A DNA stretch of 64,000 nt from Cerioporus squamosus (lineage: Eukaryota > Basidiomycota > Agaricomycetes > Polyporales > Polyporaceae). The stretch covers positions 124,001 through 188,000 of the forward strand of contig JABYQS010000062.1 of the NCBI GenBank assembly GCA_022592435.1, given 5' to 3'. The notes beneath the pieces were generated by a model. The model saw only the letters and a list, made by a program, of their open reading frames with translations. It was not told where the DNA came from and did not search any database. Shown here piece after piece: positions 21,542-33,181 of this stretch. A program made the translations under genes and the position numbers. Position 1 is the first letter of the stretch. Every line of letters begins with the position of its first letter.

Positions 21542-23818
21542 GTGAGTTAGTTCAACTTGAACGACAATTGGCACGCACAGAACTTACCTCGCGTATACCG
21601 ATTGACTCAAAGGACCGCGGGCGCGGACGGCGTGACACGGGCAGGGACTGGAGGCGAGGCCTCGGAAACCAGCGGGCGTGGGGCAGTCTGGTGAGGTGGA
21701 CCTGGAGATACATGGCTATGTGCCAAGGTCAGTAGGTGAGGACAGCAAAGCAAGTGGCGAAAGATCTTACATTCGCGAGGATGCGCCATCGCTTGCCTGG
21801 GACTGAGGGCGGCCATCGGGCGAGGGGGATGCAGTAACATCCCTACAGACTCAGTGAGTACGAGATCACAGGGACCGCTGGGGGAACATACTCACTTTTG
21901 GGCGTCAGAGTTGTGCCCTGGCGTCGGGGCGGGTCCTGACGAAGTGATCGCCTCTGGTTGCACCGTGCGGCGTTTGAACCGCAGATTCTTCATCGCGAGG
22001 CGGGCCAGCGCGGGCGCAAGTGCTTCGTTCGCATTCTCAGAGGCCATGGCTAGTCTGTGTGCAGGTGTGAACATTGCCCGGGTTGCCCGTGAACCGCACG
22101 CACTTGTTGTCAAGCCCAATGGTGCCAACCGGGCGTGTCGCGGTCTTGTATTGTTGGCTGAGTGCACCGGGCGCGTTGAGCCGGAGTCGAGCAGTATCCA
22201 GTCCACCAATGAGCTTCTAATCTTCAACCTTTGCGGAGGGCCCGGGATATTGGAGACTTGTGATGCTGTAGGCTATAGAGCCGTACGCACACGCAAGGTG
22301 TCGATCTAGACCGCGAGAGCCTGCGAGCTTCAATAGCCAGGCAGGACTCTCAGCGGGTGTCGTCCTCGGTCTTGGTGATTGCGCCGTCGAGATAGATTGA
22401 GAAGAACCCGGGAGAGTATAGAGAGACATAGCATAGGATGAGTGGACGAGCTGTTGGGTGCCCAACATTCCCATCACGTGTGCGAAATGGCGCCCAAAAT
22501 ACCTCCGCGTCTGATATCCGAGTGCCTCGGAGTCCGGACATGTGTTTGAATCGGCGATCAATATCAACGACACGGAGGCAATTCGAACTTGAATCTCCGA
22601 TTCCCCCGCACTACGACACCGTAAGACGGTGGGTAAGACCTTGACCAAACTCCGCTTCTTATGTGTCACCTCGAGGCGACGAGGACTCGCAAACGCCAAG
22701 TCCTCTCTGTCCACCATTTCCCCCGCCATGATGCCAAACCTCCGACTATCTCACCCCGAGACTCCATCCCCACCTACCGCTCAGCCTCGTTGACCTCTCC
22801 ATGTACGCCCCACCACCCGGACGCTCCATGTCTGCTAACACAGCGCAAACGCCAGCATCCACGACGGACGCCATATTCGCTGCAAGAGCACGCCCGAGCT
22901 TGAGTTTGCTGGCTTTACAGCTGCATACTCGCCGGGTCCTGCGATCTGGTTCCTCTCCGACTGGCATATGCCACTCGTTGAGAGGAACTATCAAGCATTG
23001 TGTGCCAGTGGACCCATTCCGCGCATGGAGATAGGACCCAGGGTGTCGCGCGACTCGATCTGCAACCCCATCTCCAGCGAGTCGCATCGGCCATGTCAAG
23101 CCCACCTCAAGGACCAGACCACTATCATCCTCCAGGAATGTTTTCGGGTGGCAGACGAAGAACGCTCGTGTAGGCTTTGGGTGAAGGCACAGGGCTGTAT
23201 GCGGGTACGTTTCGCATCATCGACTCAGGCTCAGCAGGACTGATGGCCGAATAGCATTACACACCAACGTCAGAACAAGCTGCTGCCCCTCCTACAGACA
23301 CGATCGCACCTGCCCCCGCACGCCTCCTGCGCAGCCCGTCCAATATCTGGGGTCAATCCCGGAACCGTGGCCCTTGCGCCAATGAAACACGGTAAGCAGT
23401 TCTTCATTGAAAGTGAAGGAGCCACACTGATGCAGGTATCGCTAGCTATCAAGCAGCCAGCACCATTGGCAAAACACACTTCATCCCATTCCTTCATGCC
23501 ATCCGGTCGTGCTTGTGCTGTCTCACATCAGAACGAGTCATGGTAGCACCTGTATTGCATGTACTCCATAGCATGATAGAGAACCACCGACAGTGCAACC
23601 CTATTTTTTCGACTGCGCTTGTCTCAGAGCAGTCACCCTTACTTTTGGTAGTTGGGAGCAGGCTCCGCGTTGGACGAGGGCGCGGGCGTTTGGGTGCCCA
23701 TGCGCCCTTAGACTCTTCCAAGTTTTCATCGTCTCGTACTCCTCGCGCACGAACCCTTCCTGACTGCGTTGCACCATCCATCCTCCGCCCTCGTCGAGAA
23801 CGCCGTCGTCAGCCGAAC
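21542..23818. other. Divergent region between orphan block and KDZ gene; scattered coding-like pieces
   Basis: No complete gene can be built. A minus-strand piece around 22050-21892 (beginning MASENANEALAPALARLAMKN) could be an upstream exon of the 719-aa gene. Plus-strand pieces near 22,940-23,210 (LEFAGFTAAYSPGP; WFLSDWHMPLVERNYQ; ILQECFRVADEERS) read like remnants of an eroded gene, but no intact frame links them. Promoters of the two divergent genes must also lie here. Confidence 0.4.
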
Positions 23819-24189
23819 ATGCGGGGGTTGTCGACTGTCGGCCGGGCTGTGAACACAGTCAAAGACAAGTTCCGCTCGCCTCGCAAAAAATCACCATCAG
23901 GCGATGGGTCTTCGTCCCCGCCGGTCGTGGCTCGCTCGCGCTTCAACCTGAGTAAAAAGGTCAAGATAGGTACCATCCAGAACTCGCAGCTTCGTCGAGT
24001 CCGACCGAGACCAACGGCGGGACCGACGCAAGCAATAGAACCGGGACTACTCCTATCAGCATCCCGGGCCTATCCAAGGCATACATGCAGCCATACGTTC
24101 AGGATGTTCCGGACGAAGGAGATGACTATCGAGGCCAACAACACGGAGAGGCAAGGCAGCATGCGTCGACCTGCACGTGCATACTCATG

Positions 24190-24850
24190 TGTTCTGCAAA
24201 CGTCGTCGTGATGGGTGACTCCTCGCAATTGCGGCCAACATGCAGGATGACCGTGAGGTTCCGCTGCCGCATGGATCGTTGCCGGTATGTCACAAGAGCT
24301 ACTACGGAAGACCCGGCGTTCGCACTTGTACCAGTGTCAGACTGCCATGTCTGTAATGGAATGCAACTTGTAGTACGGATGTCACTGTAGAAGATCGAGA
24401 TGGCCCTGACGACGCGCTCGAGTAGGTGCAGACTTGTATATTGCTGTACCTGTAGAAGCGCGATGGCTACAGGTGCATGAGTATGGAATAGAGCTAAGAA
24501 CGGCATGGACTTACCCCTCAGTAGACGTGCTCGAGTAGAGTGCAGACGAGGGCGGTAACGAGAAGCGACAGCTTAAGAGTCGGGCGAGCGAACGGGAGAG
24601 AGCGGAGCCTGACAGCGGCAGAAAGAAGCAAGAGCGCTAAACTACCAAGTAGGAGTAGATTCGAATAGTGTCGCTAAGCGAGGGCATCGAGTTGAAGATA
24701 ATTGTATCGGGGCAAACGAGGCACAGGGACTGGTCTAGATATGCATGACGGTATTGTGTACGTAGGGAGTATGGTAGCAAGCAGTAAGTAGTGAGCGGCG
24801 GATGTAAGTAGAAATAGAGTAAGTATGTGGTATAGTAGAGAGCGCCTACG
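24190..24850. other. Non-coding stretch interrupting the 5' part of the KDZ gene
   Basis: No frame continues the KDZ protein through these 660 bases, and composition shifts toward AT, with many TAG/TAC triplets. A small insertion or a badly diverged segment are both possible. No terminal repeats or target duplication could be identified. Confidence 0.35.
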
Positions 24851-25029
24851 CTGGTCTGCACCGAGCTGGTGCTCCAACAATGGCATGCCTCCGCTCGTGC
24901 GTCCTTCAAGAGACATGGTTCTCGGCCCGTTCGACCCGAATTTCGACGCGTGGTCAAAGGAAGACGAATCGATGGGAGAAGTCAGCACCGCGGATCTCGG
25001 ACATGTAGTCTACCTCGGCCACGCGGAGC

Positions 25030-28000
25030 GTGTTGCCCGAAGATCCCCTCGCACCCGGATGGCACTCCAGACCCACAGACGCGCACGGCATCATCACGGT
25101 CCTCCACGAACACGGCCTCGTCGACATCCCATTCGTCTTCTGCATCTGTGACACCGCTAGTGTCGAACCCGGGCAGCTACTCGCTGCTGGTCTTTGGCCA
25201 GCGACATGGGACACCCCAGAGACCGCGACGACGCTGACAACGCTCGAGACCTTCCACAACCTCAGCATGCAAGCCCAGGTCAACATTCACGACTACCTCG
25301 AACATCTCAAGCGCATGACCGATGGCGTCCTGTCGGCCCAAGTCAAGGTACTTTCGCGCGGGCAAGTGGTTCGTCCCTCGACTGACTTTGCACGCAGGAT
25401 CGCTATCGAGAGCTCAATCATTCAGTCCGACAATACTCATTTGTACGTCTCTGTCGCCGACAAGGTGTCCACCCTGCTCGCCATCTGGAACCGCGCTCTC
25501 TCGCCGTGGCATGCCCCGCTTGTCCGAGACCTAACGTGAACACGCGCGAGAGCTTCTGGGAACGCGCCAAGCGGCACTTGTACGTTCATAATACTTATTC
25601 GAACGGCGTTGGAGTTAATGTCCCCGCAGGCATGTGGATGCCCTACGTGTGACCTTTGACGGGAACTTCCACTTCAACCTGAAGTGGAAGAAGACAGACC
25701 CTAACGACTTCCCTTTCACCAAAGGCGCCGGATATTTTGTGCATAAAGACGACATGGAGAAGTTCCTCGAGAAGGTCGGCAAGGGCTCGAAACAGAAGGA
25801 GGTGTGTATTCAAGCCCGACCTTCTTGCTCCTCCCGGCTAACGCACCATGTAGACATCGACGTGTTCGAACTTCGGCGCGATGGACTACGGTAAATACAA
25901 GGGTCAAGTAAGCGGCATCGTGGCCGTCTTGTGTCGTCATGGATTCACGCTACCTGGTGGGGTTGTCGATCTGCATTCGGAGAGAGGTACGTATCACTTC
26001 TCGACTTCTCAAACCACAGCTTATTGTGCGACAGATTCGCCTATGTCGATTTCGCGGTGGTGTCAGCCCTGCAGCCTTACATCCCCCTACCGCTATGGGT
26101 CATGATATACGACATCATGTGCCAATACATCATTCGGTTCCAGATACGCATCGACGAGGAGTTCACCCCCGAGATGATCCAAAACCTCGAATCAATCGCC
26201 TCCACGGATTTCCCCCAGATCATTGCTGGTGTGGGTAAGTACCACCTCAGCATGCACACGCCAGGCTGCCGCGAGAAGTTCTCCATGCATCACCTACCCT
26301 GTGCCTGCATCGACGATGGAGAGACCTGCGAACGACTCTGGGGGGTTATCTCGGCCATGTCCCGGCGCACGAAGGAGATGTCAGCTGGACATCGTCACGA
26401 CGTCCTGAACGATCTGTTCTACGACCAGAACGTTCGCAAAATGCATCAGATGGGTGAGCAATACTTATGCCGCAGATATCGTTACGCTCACCTGGTTTCA
26501 GTTACGTTCCTCATGTCCAAACTGCCCAAGGCCGAAGAGCACCTGGACGAACTGTCGGAGTATCTACGCACCCTGGAGTCGTCGATTGTAGCTGAGTGCG
26601 GACAGGAGACCTTGGACGCCTGGAAGACCACCGAGGCTGAGTGGAAGCGGCGCATCGTAGACATTAGGGAGCACGCAGACATCGTCAGCCCTTACGAGAT
26701 GCCCAAGGAAGCTGGTAAGTGATTTCTGCGGGGGTCCGTCGTGCTACTGTCCTCACACACGTGCAGGTTTGACGTCCAAGCAAATACAGGCCCAACTCGC
26801 ACAAGACCACTCGACGAAAGGAGACCATCAGAGCGCCGGGCTTTCCGGTCTAATCCATGACTGCATCGACCTCGAGGGCCAACGGTAGGTGACACTGCCA
26901 GTGCCATACTGTCGATGCTTACCGATCAAACAGTGCCGACCTCGCCTCAAAATAGAGGCCTATACGGGCAAAGAAGCTGATCGCAGCGCTCTGTCGGCCC
27001 AAATTGAAGAACTGACAGCTCGAGCGAAGGATGCCCAGGAGCGGTACGACCTGTACTTACAACCAGCGATCAATCAGGCTCTTCGAGAAAATCAGGACGA
27101 CAATCTGTCGCCGAGTTTCCCCCGACGTGCCCCCCTCGTGGTGCCAACCCTCGACAAACCCCCTGGAGCGTCGCCATTGGCGGAAACCCCCGAGACCGAT
27201 GTTGGAGGTGCGCGTTGTTCATACCTCCGTCGTGCTGTTCTCACGCCCATGGCAGTCCCCGAAGAGGCCTCTGTCTCGACTTCCCCGGTGCCAAATGACA
27301 ACCCGATGCCCTCCGACGTTGCCGCAACGCAGTCGGTCCCCGCCTCCCCTCCGAAGAAACGCAAGCGGAACACACCGGCTGCTGCCGTGCGGGCGTCGAT
27401 GCACGCGCAGTTAGAGGATACAGTGCTCCGTCTTCCGTCGGACTTCGATGACAAAGTATTGCGCCACCCTGCGATGAGCCAAGCAGTCAAGTACGAGCGG
27501 CAACTTCGAGAGGGGTTCGCTCGGGACGCGCTGGACGCCGTGCGGGTGCACATCACCACACACGCCACGCTGGAGGACCGGAGGAAGCAAGGTTCCGGGA
27601 CGACGTACAACACATCGATGGACAAGCGACTCGACAAGAAGAAACAAGCTATGGAGTCGGCAGCCCAGCGATACAACGCCATCCGCGCCATCCTACTCGT
27701 CCTGGGCATGTCGCCCGACAACAAAGAGTTTCAGCCTCTGTTGAGGAAGGACATGAAGGCATTCGCCATCATCACCGAAGAGCAGATCCTCGGAGACAGC
27801 GCGAGGCGGCCCTCGTGGATCTGGGGAGATTTCTCATTCATCGGCAAGGAGACGAACGGGGACATTAAGACGTTCATGCTCGAGAGTAAGTGAGCAGTAA
27901 CCTATTGTTCATAGTACTAACATCGCACCCTACTAGGTTTGCGTGTGCATTGGTTCCGGTACAGCGCTCTCGTGACGCGATGGTCCGAGGAGGTCGACAC

Positions 28001-28413
28001 TGAGCGCGAGGAGATGTTCCACACTACTAAAGCTTACAGGCACGACATGGAGGTTTGGAAGAAGCGCGCGGAGGAACGCAAAGCTGCAGGTCTGCTTGGT
28101 TCGGCAGCGTACGCTCGCAGGTGAGGTCCTACCACATGGGTAGTAGCGATGTTGCGCTAATCAACGCACAGACAATTTGTTCGCTTCCGGCGTCTTCACC
28201 AGCACGCCATCACCACATTCCCGTATCGAATCCAACAGGTGTGTCGCACGAGTGGTCATGGTGAATATGAACTGACGTGCCGACAGGGTGTCGGAATGCC
28301 CGAACGGCAGGCTTTCGAGGCAAGTCACAGCCGTGCGATGAGAGTGCCAGGAACTGACTGATCGACAGGATCTCGGTATCCCCAAGCCTGCTATCGCCGT
28401 CGGAACTGACTAG
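25030..28413 (+). CDS. KDZ-family transposase, core and C-terminal part
   Basis: Coding blocks match the KDZ transposase in order. The first holds HGIITVLHEHGLVDIPFVFC. The second (about 25,399-25,579) holds YRELNHSVRQYSFVRL and ACPACPRPNVNTRESF. The third holds VTFDGNFHFNLKWKKTDPND with the first putative catalytic Asp. Then come YDIMCQYIIRFQ with the second Asp, GVGKYHLSMHTPGC, and ETCERLWGVISAMSRRTKEM with the acidic third residue and GHRHDV. A long helical tail follows (YTGKEADRSALSAQIEELTA to RVHWFRYSALVTRW). The last exon reads DLGIPKPAIAVGTD and is best joined by an intron with a GC-AG border (GCAAGT donor near 28,321). Frame breaks are suspected near 25,040-25,090 and at 26,887-26,934, where no splice restores phase. 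This copy is therefore probably not functional, or my model misses exons. Confidence 0.8.
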
Positions 28414-29570
28414 GTTTGGTAGAACCAGCCGCGAAATAAAAAGGTCCAGTTTGTCGGCCCAAGTCATTCGATAGAGTAAAACATATCCTGTGAAACAATT
28501 GATGTAATTAGCCATCATCCGACAGGGGCTGGGTTATATCGTAAACAAGCGGGAGGTCATGGACATCGTAGAGCCTCGTGTTCTTACCGGTGGAACGACA
28601 CTAAAGGTGCCTTGACGAAACCTACAGCACAGTGAAGCTCATGTGCCTGGATGGTTGGCAGATGCGGCCGGGGAAGAGACAAGGTAAGGAAAACGTAGGA
28701 CGTGCACCAGGGAGCCGACACCACGTACAGTTGCCGTACCGAGGGTTCCGCGAGGGTCTTTGGAGGGGGACGCACACAAACAGACGGTGCTGCGGAGCGC
28801 CAACGATTCGGGGGTGCGTGGATCCTTAAAGTGAAGGATATATACGTTTGGACGCGAACTGAAGTAGTTCATAGATGCGGCCGTCGGCCCAGAGGCAGCG
28901 GGCGGAGTACTTACTAGGGGACTTCAATGATGAGGAATCGAGGACGGTGGGTGCGACCGCTCACGCACACGGTTGGCAGCACGGAACATGAAAACAGTTC
29001 CGGGCTTCAAATTCTGAATATCGAGGAGGACTACGTCGCGACTATGGAGAAGGTATGTGCACTCGATTGGGATTCCGAGTTCCTCGATGGGCATGCCGGC
29101 CAACTGCGAAGTGGTCACTCGGTCCCTCAATGGGCGAAGCACAACTCACCCGCAAATCGGGCTTCGAGGAGGGCGTAGTCGCAGTCCGGTTCGATCTCTC
29201 ACTAGGTTTCGGCCGCGATACCGTCCTCCAACCGTGTCGAGTGTCGTCCACGAAGCGTCAACTGTGACGACCTCTAGCAATGACGAGGGGTGCAACCCTG
29301 CTGCAGAGAGCCGGAACCTGACCCACAATAGCCGGAGGGTGCCTGGGCACAGCCATCCCACGCGAAATTGCCTCCAGCCTTCGAGCACAGCCACCCCCAC
29401 CCCGATCATCTCGGGTTTCCCACCGTTAAGGTAGCCGCGCGCGGTGACCATGCAGTCCCTCCAGCACTCTACCTCGCTCTCAGCGATCCTCTCCTCGCTA
29501 CTCCTCCTCTACCTCCCTCCATCTGACTGGACGATCGAACAGTATCAAGTACGACACAGACAACTCAGCG
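28414..29570. other. Gene-poor DNA downstream of the KDZ gene
   Basis: No convincing gene. A minus-strand piece near 29,148-28,930 (QLAGMPIEELGIPIE; VVLLDIQNLKPGTVFMF) has protein-like composition but no start, partner exon or recognisable family. The right end of the KDZ element may lie here. Confidence 0.35.
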
Positions 29571-30183
29571 ATGCCCTCCGACTGGACCGTCAAACTCAGT
29601 TGGAAGCAGTACCTGGTGCGTAGCTCGGGGACGTACGGAGGTTGTGGCTGAGTGGCGTGTTTACAGGTCGCCGCGTCCGTTTGCGCTGAAAGCGACGAGG
29701 ACAGAGCGGAGATTACGTATGAAGAGTTTGAAAACGTAACCACCATGAGATTCAGGTCTGTACGTCGACTAACAACGCCCAGATCATGAGCGCCGTCGGG
29801 TTCGAGCTCCATGACGACCTGCCGGGCACCCTGCGCCCCCCGAGGCGTTTCAAGGATCTGCCGAACGGCAAGAAATCCATTTGTTTCAATCCGGTAGGTC
29901 GAGCTGATAACTACAATGCTAACGAGCTAATGCTCTGCAGTGCGAGCGATCTCCTCGAGCGAGCATGACGTGCAGCATGCTGCGCAGGTGAGTAGACCGT
30001 TGCTCCGCTGATGTCTGCGGTGTTGAGATCGTGAGCCTGGGCAGATTGCAGACAGAATTGCGCGATTTCTACCACATCGACATCGGCAACTTCACGTTCG
30101 AACGCAAGCCCCAATGGGAACACCCGGCAGATGCGGCTAACCCAGTCCCCATTGAGGATCCCGGTTTGTTCGATGATTGTTGA
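29571..30183 (+). pseudogene. Coding-like exon series, probably an eroded orphan gene
   Basis: Pieces on the plus strand look exonic: MPSDWTVKLSWKQYL (29571-29615, GT donor), VAASVCAESDEDRAEITYEE (from 29667), MSAVGFELHDDLPGTLRPP, and LRDFYHIDIGNFTFERKPQ ending in a stop near 30,183. The first junction keeps phase. The second does not, because joining at the visible acceptor gives an immediate stop. The family is not recognised. It could be a partly decayed accessory gene of the neighbouring transposon or a gene whose exons I have not defined. Confidence 0.3.
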
Positions 30184-31671
30184 GAAGGAATCGGTAGTAA
30201 GTACGAATAGGATACGCACGACGGCAGTAGTGTAGCCAGAACAGACGCGAGGTGGGTTGCTTTTGATCGATCTTATATTGGGGCTAGCATAGCTCCTGGC
30301 ATGAGAAAGCCTCTGCGACAGCAAGAAATAGTCTACGGATGACCTTGATTACGACTTGAAGTGCAGACTGTGTGCTGAAGGTCGTTGACAGAAACCGAGA
30401 CCCGACGGGGGCAGGCGGATCGGAGGCCAAACAGAAACACTTCGAGACCATCAGGTTATTCAATGAGGGCAAAGTCGTGAAGGGGACGAGGAGGTACGTT
30501 TCGGTTAGGGTGAGACCACACAAGTGAGTGTTCACTCACCGTTACTGTGCGTAACTGCTACATCGCTTGCTGCAGGACAATCCGTCCGTGTCGACGACGC
30601 GGTTGCTCATTGCAATGATACCCGGCATATGCTTATGCATCGTCCTGCGCTAAAGCGAACGGCTGATGGCTGAGGAGACGATCCAGGGGCTCACGAAGCG
30701 TCACATCGTCTCTCTGCAGACGAGGATGAGGACGAAATGGCGGACATCCAGCACAGGTTGACCACCGCCCGTGAGCTGCCAGTGTCTCAATCGCCCAGAC
30801 CTCCGGGACGGCCGTCTGCCACGCCGGCGCTGAGAATCCGTTCCAGCATCTAGGTCGCGGATGCGCTGCGTAGGTTCTCCCGAAGCGACCAGGTACAAGG
30901 CGGGAGAGTGCGAGCTTGCTTGTGACGTCTGCTGAGAAGTTACTGACGACAAATCTTCGCTTGTAGGTCGTAGTGTCGAAGTCATGGGCTCACTGGCATT
31001 GCTAAGCTGAGATGTCCTCGGAGCGAAGGGGAACTACGCACGCGCCGGGAGTGCGTGTCTGTTCTCCTCGGAGATGCACTGACTTCCTGGCTCTGCAGAT
31101 TAGTGCCGCCGACAGAGCTGCAAGTACCGCCAGTGCTCATGCAACGGTCTGGGGGCTCGGAAGCAGTCGCTGGTGGCCACTGTGCCACGGCGAGTGTCGT
31201 CTCAAGCTCAAGACTTTGTACACCAGTACTAACCCGAAGACCTTACTATGCAGTGGCGCCCACATGAATCGGCGGCACTCGGCCTGGTCTCGCTCCCACA
31301 CCTGCTAACGCGCGCGGATTGACTCTCAAGCCGGTCTGTACGCTCTCGGCATCTTGTAGCGCGGGGACAGTACGCCCGGGGCTGCGAGTCTAAGGTCCGA
31401 GCATGCGTGGGGTCACGTTCGGAGCAGTGTGGATCAAGTTGGCAAGGTCGCAATGACTCGGAGGCACAATACATCCATAGAAGAGCAGCAGACACTACAT
31501 ACTGAATTTCTGAATGATCCCCTCGCCCTACTGAACGCCGTTTGCCTCTCGGGCCTCGCGGATCACGACCACGTCGGACTCCCTCTCGGCGGAATTTTCA
31601 TCGCGGCAGTGGGCCAACGCGCTGGAACGAGCAATCAGTCAGTCGGAATACGCGTGGCGATGGGGTGTCAC
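30184..31671. other. Gene-poor stretch, nothing recognised
   Basis: About 1.5 kb in which no frame combines length, coding composition and splice signals. No inverted or direct repeats stood out by eye. Confidence 0.4.
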
Positions 31672-32066
31672 TCACAAGGCGGCGGCGATGCTCGCGAGCT
31701 GGGTGTCTGCGACGGTACAGTCGACGTACCCCTCGAACGCGGCTGCGGCGCGGCAGACCAAGACGTTCACGCTGCGGCGAGGGCGACGCGCGGGACGGGG
31801 TTGGATGGGGAAGTGTACGACAAACGTAATGCCGGAGCGTTGCATCTTGACGACGAGGTAGTCGGTCGGCGCAGGCGTCGGGAAGACGGTGGTCAAGTAA
31901 GGTACCTCGAGCCCGCGGCCCATGGCGAACATGTGAATGGGGACGGTCTTCACGCGTGGCAGGCCATCGGGACCGAAATGAATGGCGTTGACGAAGTTGA
32001 ACTGGAGATTGGTGTCAGCACAGCGGGCTCGGACACTGCCTGCGAGCAACTCACCGAGACAGACAT
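31672..32066 (-). CDS. Small unrecognised protein, possibly longer at the 3' end
   Basis: A minimal first exon (32066-32055, MSVS) joins by a 53-bp GT-AG intron to 32001-31672. The product of about 113 residues reads FNFVNAIHFGPDGLP, YLTTVFPTPAPTDYL and MQRSGITFVVHFPIQ. The frame ends at TGA, but that stop overlaps a good GTGAGT donor, so further exons downstream are possible. The composition is more protein-like than the opposite strand, which is also open. No family recognised; isolated among gene-poor DNA. Confidence 0.4.
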
Positions 32067-33181
32067 CGCGTCGGGTAGAACGTGCGAGTGCGAGCGCTGG
32101 AGCAGGGGGGCGAAATTAAATTCGTAGTGCGGGGAGGATCGCGATCGCGTTTGCGATTTAGAGTTGAGGCTCGGCAGCGAGTTTGGATGTGCCGAGGGAG
32201 ACGCTGGTCGGCAGCGTCGACGCGGCGTGCCTGACAGCCCGTGTGGCCCAGGCCCGCCGCGCTCGCGTGGAAAGATAAGATTTTGCGCCAAGCGCTCGTC
32301 AAGATAAGGTGCCGTGGGGGTACTCCCTTCTGGCGCCTACTAAGTCGCGCCGCGATCGAGCCTCGACGTTGCGCTGATCTTGTGCATTTTGAAGGTGGGT
32401 TGTACAGACGAAAGAAGGGCACCACATGGTGCGCGTGGCACGCAGCAATTCACTGTCTAAATTGCCATTTGCAGGAGCCATTTTTCAGGCCCACAAAGGG
32501 AAAATACGAGGAGGCCTGGTCATTACAACGTCCGCTGCCTAGGGAGGCCGGACATTGTAATGATCATTGTAATTACTACGACCAGGTAAGTGATTCTTCT
32601 TCCAGACGCTCGATGGGTCAGCTGGCTGGCGGCAGCTTTACTGTGCAGTGCAACATGCTCATTGTGCCCAGCGGGAAGGCTATCCACCAGTTCCGGCAGT
32701 GCTCTAGAGACCTGGCCAACGAGCCTCGAAAAAGTGCAGCGACGTCTGGAACATCCCAGCGCCACGTTCATTGAGCCTGAGGCAGTCCCAGTTCAATCTC
32801 AGCTATAGAGGGCAAATCCGCCGCATCTGCTCCTCCGCTTCCCGCAGTCGTACTGACGAGAAATGTAACCGCAGGAACGTCTACGATATATGCCATCGCT
32901 TTTCCTCTCCGGTGGCGATACGAAACGGCGCGTCCTACCTACTTCGCAAGGTTAGTTGGTCAATTGCAAGTCCAGTGCTAGTCCCATGACACTGACAACC
33001 ATTGACAGCCGTTGCAAATGCATATGTATGGCCAAGAGCCGAGATGCTGCGCGGTCATCCTAGCACGTAGCCGCACGCAACTACAAGAACGACCTCAGGC
33101 AGATTGTGCCCATCGCTCCCGCTACCACGATATACTGTCACGCGCTCCCAAAGACTCATCCATTCAATCGCCTCCCCCGCA
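32067..33181. other. Gene-poor stretch before the conserved block
   Basis: No gene recognised. It contains the inverted repeat at 32518-32565 and, at its right end, the promoter of the alpha/beta hydrolase gene. Open frames here are short and of random-looking composition. Confidence 0.4.
32518..32565. repeat. Imperfect inverted repeat (hairpin)
   Basis: Arms 32518-32534 and 32549-32565 pair at 15 of 17 positions, around a 14-base centre that itself contains a GCCT/AGGC pairing. It could fold as a hairpin in DNA or RNA, or be the core of a small palindromic element. Confidence 0.5.

Larger units (their letters stand above)
23819..28413 (+). mobile_element. KDZ (Kyakuja-Dileera-Zisupton) DNA transposon region, decayed
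   Basis: A KDZ transposase runs across this interval. Its likely N-terminus starts at 23819 (MRGLSTVGRAVNTVKDKF) and continues with PGLSKAYMQPYVQDVPDEGDD after an apparent one-base frame break near 23,979. Between about 24,190 and 24,850 the expected cysteine-cluster region cannot be read. From about 24,860 the coding signal resumes through to a stop at 28411-28413. I could not find terminal inverted repeats or a target duplication by eye, so the true element limits are unknown. They might include the minus-strand orphan genes to the left. Confidence 0.7.

Noticed and set aside
22217..22729. 170-aa minus-strand open frame
   Set aside because: No recognisable motif and poor coding character; probably chance in the divergent region.
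15439..29570. Terminal inverted repeats defining one large KDZ element with the orphan genes as cargo
   Set aside because: No convincing matching ends or target duplication could be found by eye; kept only as a hypothesis in the findings.
31429..32127. 232-aa plus-strand open frame
   Set aside because: Lies antisense to a better minus-strand reading with a phase-consistent intron; composition (Gly, Asp, Val, Arg) looks like a shadow.
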